NCBI GenBank assembly: GCA_964292495.1 | Contig: CAXYVX010000021.1 | Location: 1-15,291 of the forward strand | Source of the DNA: CAXYVX01 sp964292495 | GTDB taxonomy: Bacteria; Patescibacteriota; Saccharimonadia; Saccharimonadales; Saccharimonadaceae | Length of the DNA stretch: 15,291 nucleotides | Reading direction: 5' to 3' | Part shown: positions 13,325 through 15,291 of the stretch, one piece after another | Position numbering within the stretch: position 1 is the first letter of the stretch | Layout of the letters: the number at the start of each line of letters is the position of its first letter | Translations under genes and position numbers: made by a program | Notes under the pieces: generated by a model | What the model was told of the DNA's origin: nothing | Databases searched by the model: none | Seen by the model: only the letters and a program-made list of their open reading frames with translations

Positions 13325-14107
13325 ATGAGTAAAAAATATATTTTCGGCAACTGGAAGATGAACCTAAATGTTCACGAGGCTTCACTTTTTGTTGAGAAGC
13401 TTAAACAAGAAGTGAAAAATCACACCGATGTGGAAGTTGCGATTTTCCCCGGTTTTTTGGCGCTTCAACCAATTAGCATGCAGCTTCACGGCAAAAATGC
13501 GCACATTAAACTGGGTGCGCAAAATCTTTATTGGCGCGACAAGGGAGCTTTTACAGGTGAAGTGAGCGCGACTCAGCTGCGCGGATTGGCGAAATATGCG
13601 TTGATTGGGCACAGCGAACGACGAAATATTTTTCGCGAAGATGACCGAGAAATTCGTTTTAAGGTGCAATCAGCCCTCAGAAACAATATCGTCCCAGTGC
13701 TTTGCGTCGGGGAAACTGAATTTGAGCGGAACGAAGGCGACACTTCGCACGTTCTGAACGACCAAGTCGTTGGCGGGCTTTTGAACGTTGGTTCGGACGA
13801 AATTGAAAAAGTCGTCATAGCTTATGAGCCGGTCTGGGCGATTGGAAGTGGCGCGACGGCGGAACCGCGCGACATTGAAAAGGCGGCAAAAATTATCCGC
13901 GCGCAAGTCAGCCACATGTTTGGTAAAAAAATTGGCGAAAATCTGCCAGTTCTTTACGGAGGATCGGCGAAAATGAGCAGCGCGAAAATGATATTGAATT
14001 CAAAAGGAGTTGACGGTTTGTTGATTGGTGGCGCGAGTTTGATCGCTCCAGAATTTGCCGGAATGGTTGAGATTGCACATGAAGTTGCGAAAGGTAAGGA
14101 GAATTAA
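13325..14107 (+). CDS. tpiA: Triosephosphate isomerase
   Basis: The enzyme interconverts dihydroxyacetone phosphate and glyceraldehyde 3-phosphate. The protein has 260 residues, typical for bacteria. The substrate residues N9 and K11 are in FGNWKMN, the catalytic histidine H96 is in LIGHSERR, and the catalytic glutamate E168 is in AYEPVWAIGSG, which includes the mobile loop 6. The phosphate-binding YGGSAK and LIGGASL segments are present. GGAGG lies 4 bases before the ATG. The stop codon is immediately followed by the GTG of the next gene (no gap), so the two are translationally coupled. Confidence 0.98.
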   Translation: MSKKYIFGNWKMNLNVHEASLFVEKLKQEVKNHTDVEVAIFPGFLALQPISMQLHGKNAHIKLGAQNLYWRDKGAFTGEVSATQLRGLAKYALIGHSERRNIFREDDREIRFKVQSALRNNIVPVLCVGETEFERNEGDTSHVLNDQVVGGLLNVGSDEIEKVVIAYEPVWAIGSGATAEPRDIEKAAKIIRAQVSHMFGKKIGENLPVLYGGSAKMSSAKMILNSKGVDGLLIGGASLIAPEFAGMVEIAHEVAKGKEN

Positions 14108-15181
14108 GTGAACAACAATTTTGATTTTGAAGATCTGGACGCTGCGGTTGCTGACCTGTTAAAGGAGAAATCTGACACAGACGATTCTTTTCGCGACAGA
14201 GAAAAAATCGTTAGTGCTGAGAAGGCTGAAGTTCGCGAAAAATGGAATTTGCCAAAATCGCCGCGTTTAGAGGCTTCGGAGCCGAAAACCCTTCAAAAAT
14301 CAAACTCACTTGAAAATGAGCCGGTTAAACCGCGCCCGCGGCGTCGCGGAAAAGGGCAGTTTATGGACATGGTGGACGCTTCTTCGGACGCAACTCTTTA
14401 TAATAAGCCAAATCGCGCGCATCATCAGAATTTCGCGAAAAAGGCGGTTCAACCAAAACCTTCCAAAGATTCAGAAAATTCTCCGATTAAGGAAAAAAAT
14501 CCCCCAATTGATTTTGCGGAAGAACTGGGAAATGTCGTTGAGAAAAATCTGCAAAAGAATAGCGAATTTGCAAGAAAATTTCGTGGAGCGAAGAGCTCGG
14601 CTATGTCCGCGAATCAGCACGAAAAAAGCGAAAATGAGCATGTGTATGAGGATTCAAAGCCGGAAACACCTTTTTTGCCCGGCGTGAAAGTTGAGAAAAA
14701 CCCATTGTCAACTGCTCGTCCAACAGGCGAAATAGCTGCGCCTAAAAGCGAAGAGCTGTTGAAATCGGTTCTTGACGCCCCAGATGAAACTGTAAATCCA
14801 GCGCCAGAGCTTGAATTGAGTGAGGATAATTTCATCTCAAAATTTTTAGGGGAAATTAAAAACGAGGCCATTGAAGATGACGCCAAGCAGGCTCGCGAAA
14901 AAAACGCAAAGGAAGCTAAAATTGACCATTTGCCCAAGCCGAAAAATCGCCGAGAATCGCGAAAAGATACGAAAAATCTACTTGACAATAGTATGATTAT
15001 GTCGCAATATAAAAGCAGTGAAACGGCGCAAATCATTGAATCGCCAGCGCCTTTTGCGCAGCGGGCAAACGTGGAAAATGGTGGTGAAAACCACAGCCAC
15101 ATTGGGCGATGGATTTTGATTTTTGCATTGCTGGTTTTGGCTGGATTTGCGGTCGGCGCTTGGTGGTATCTCACGAAATAA
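14108..15181 (+). CDS. Hypothetical charged protein with C-terminal membrane anchor
   Basis: The protein has 357 residues and starts at a GTG directly after the tpiA stop, with AAGGAG five bases upstream. The first ~325 residues are highly charged and probably disordered, rich in Lys, Glu, Ser, Pro and Asn, with a basic patch KPRPRRRGKGQF near 76-87 and no globular motif I recognise. One hydrophobic helix at the C-terminus (RWILIFALLVLAGFAVGAWW) followed by YLTK makes it a tail-anchored protein with a cytoplasmic body. Coupling to tpiA suggests steady expression but gives no function. Its layout loosely recalls bacterial septation or envelope scaffold proteins, which is only a resemblance. 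Confidence 0.8.
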   Translation: MNNNFDFEDLDAAVADLLKEKSDTDDSFRDREKIVSAEKAEVREKWNLPKSPRLEASEPKTLQKSNSLENEPVKPRPRRRGKGQFMDMVDASSDATLYNKPNRAHHQNFAKKAVQPKPSKDSENSPIKEKNPPIDFAEELGNVVEKNLQKNSEFARKFRGAKSSAMSANQHEKSENEHVYEDSKPETPFLPGVKVEKNPLSTARPTGEIAAPKSEELLKSVLDAPDETVNPAPELELSEDNFISKFLGEIKNEAIEDDAKQAREKNAKEAKIDHLPKPKNRRESRKDTKNLLDNSMIMSQYKSSETAQIIESPAPFAQRANVENGGENHSHIGRWILIFALLVLAGFAVGAWWYLTK

Positions 15182-15228
15182 ATTTCGCGAAGAAATACGT
15201 TGTTGCCAAAACCACGACACAAAAATCG

Positions 15229-15258
15229 TTGTGGGGGGGGGGGTGAACTCGTTAAAAT
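15229..15258 (+). promoter_or_regulatory. Possible promoter with a G tract in its spacer
   Basis: TTGTGG (15229-15234) and TAAAAT (15253-15258) are 18 bases apart, and the spacer starts inside an 11-base G run. The gene it would serve lies beyond the window; only a 7-codon ATG frame at 15263 is visible. Confidence 0.35.
15233..15243. repeat. G11 homopolymer tract
   Basis: Eleven consecutive Gs occur in a genome of low-40s percent GC. A 7-bp hairpin (15212-15218 with 15228-15234, one G-U pair) runs into it. It could be a slippage-prone tract or an assembly artefact. Confidence 0.8.
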
Positions 15259-15291
15259 GTTTATGTATATTTTACAACTAAACTAAATAAA

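Larger units (their letters stand above)
426..15191. repeat. Dispersed octamer palindrome TTCGCGAA, about 50 copies
   Basis: Hand scanning finds about 50 copies between the first (426-433) and last (15184-15191). About ten are intergenic: 426, 479, 3370, 3536, 6872, 10179, 10549, 11836, 13271 and 15184. Many are extended to TTTCGCGAAA. Twice two cores overlap into TCGCGAATTCGCGA (6865-6878 and 12428-12441). The motif is not part of any gene-level feature. Confidence 0.9.

Noticed and set aside
426..15191. TTCGCGAA as a classical DNA-uptake sequence
   Set aside because: Known uptake sequences are rarer (about one per 1-2 kb), usually longer and not palindromic, and are often paired as terminators; here only one terminator touches a copy. 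It is not excluded, but HIP1-like behaviour fits better.
15263..15286. A 7-codon leader peptide after the G tract
   Set aside because: It is too short to judge, the gap from the -10 is only 4 bases, and nothing downstream is visible.

Overview
The window looks like chromosomal DNA from a small-genome bacterium, most likely a Candidate Phyla Radiation lineage close to Candidatus Saccharibacteria (TM7). This is an inference. It rests on dense packing, short gaps, many single scattered tRNA genes with encoded CCA, a MurA carrying an N-terminal helix-turn-helix domain, a membrane-anchored Clp-like ATPase paired with a small membrane protein, and a mix of leaderless and Shine-Dalgarno genes. UGA acts as a stop (position 885-887 is an example), so the UGA=Gly code of Gracilibacteria/Absconditabacteria does not apply. 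GC is in the low 40s percent by eye. No phage, insertion sequence or CRISPR was seen.

Layout. At 1-398 (-) lies the N-terminal half of a YebC-family protein. Divergent from it is an operon (504-3346) with a small membrane protein and a Clp/HSP100-like AAA+ protein whose first ATPase domain and both pore loops look degenerate. After tRNA-Gly comes a two-gene unit: a LytTR DNA-binding regulator broken by a frameshift at a T8 run, coupled to a LiaF-like membrane protein (3571-4885). Then come tRNA-His (-) and HTH-MurA (-), and divergently tRNA-Arg(TCT) and formate-tetrahydrofolate ligase, which faces MurB and a small membrane protein on the minus strand. A tRNA group Lys(CTT)-Arg(CCG)-Arg(TCG) follows, then an acidic unknown protein facing a stand-alone response-regulator receiver, a tiny basic membrane protein (-) and tRNA-Glu (-). 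The last part holds phosphoglycerate kinase, triosephosphate isomerase and a tail-anchored acidic protein coupled to the isomerase. The window ends in an intergenic stretch with an 11-base G tract inside a possible promoter.

Functional themes are peptidoglycan precursor synthesis (murA, murB), lower glycolysis (pgk, tpiA), one-carbon metabolism (fhs), translation (seven tRNAs, yebC), and envelope regulation or stress (LytTR/LiaF-like pair, Clp-like membrane ATPase).

The most striking signal is not a gene. The octamer palindrome TTCGCGAA occurs about 50 times (hand count) in 15.3 kb, roughly one per 300 bases, where random composition predicts about 0.2. It falls in all three codon phases and is denser in intergenic DNA, often just upstream of -10 boxes. 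A second pattern is a uniform promoter: an extended -10 (TGn-TANAAT type), with the ATG exactly 6 bases after the -10 in five genes, which implies leaderless mRNAs.
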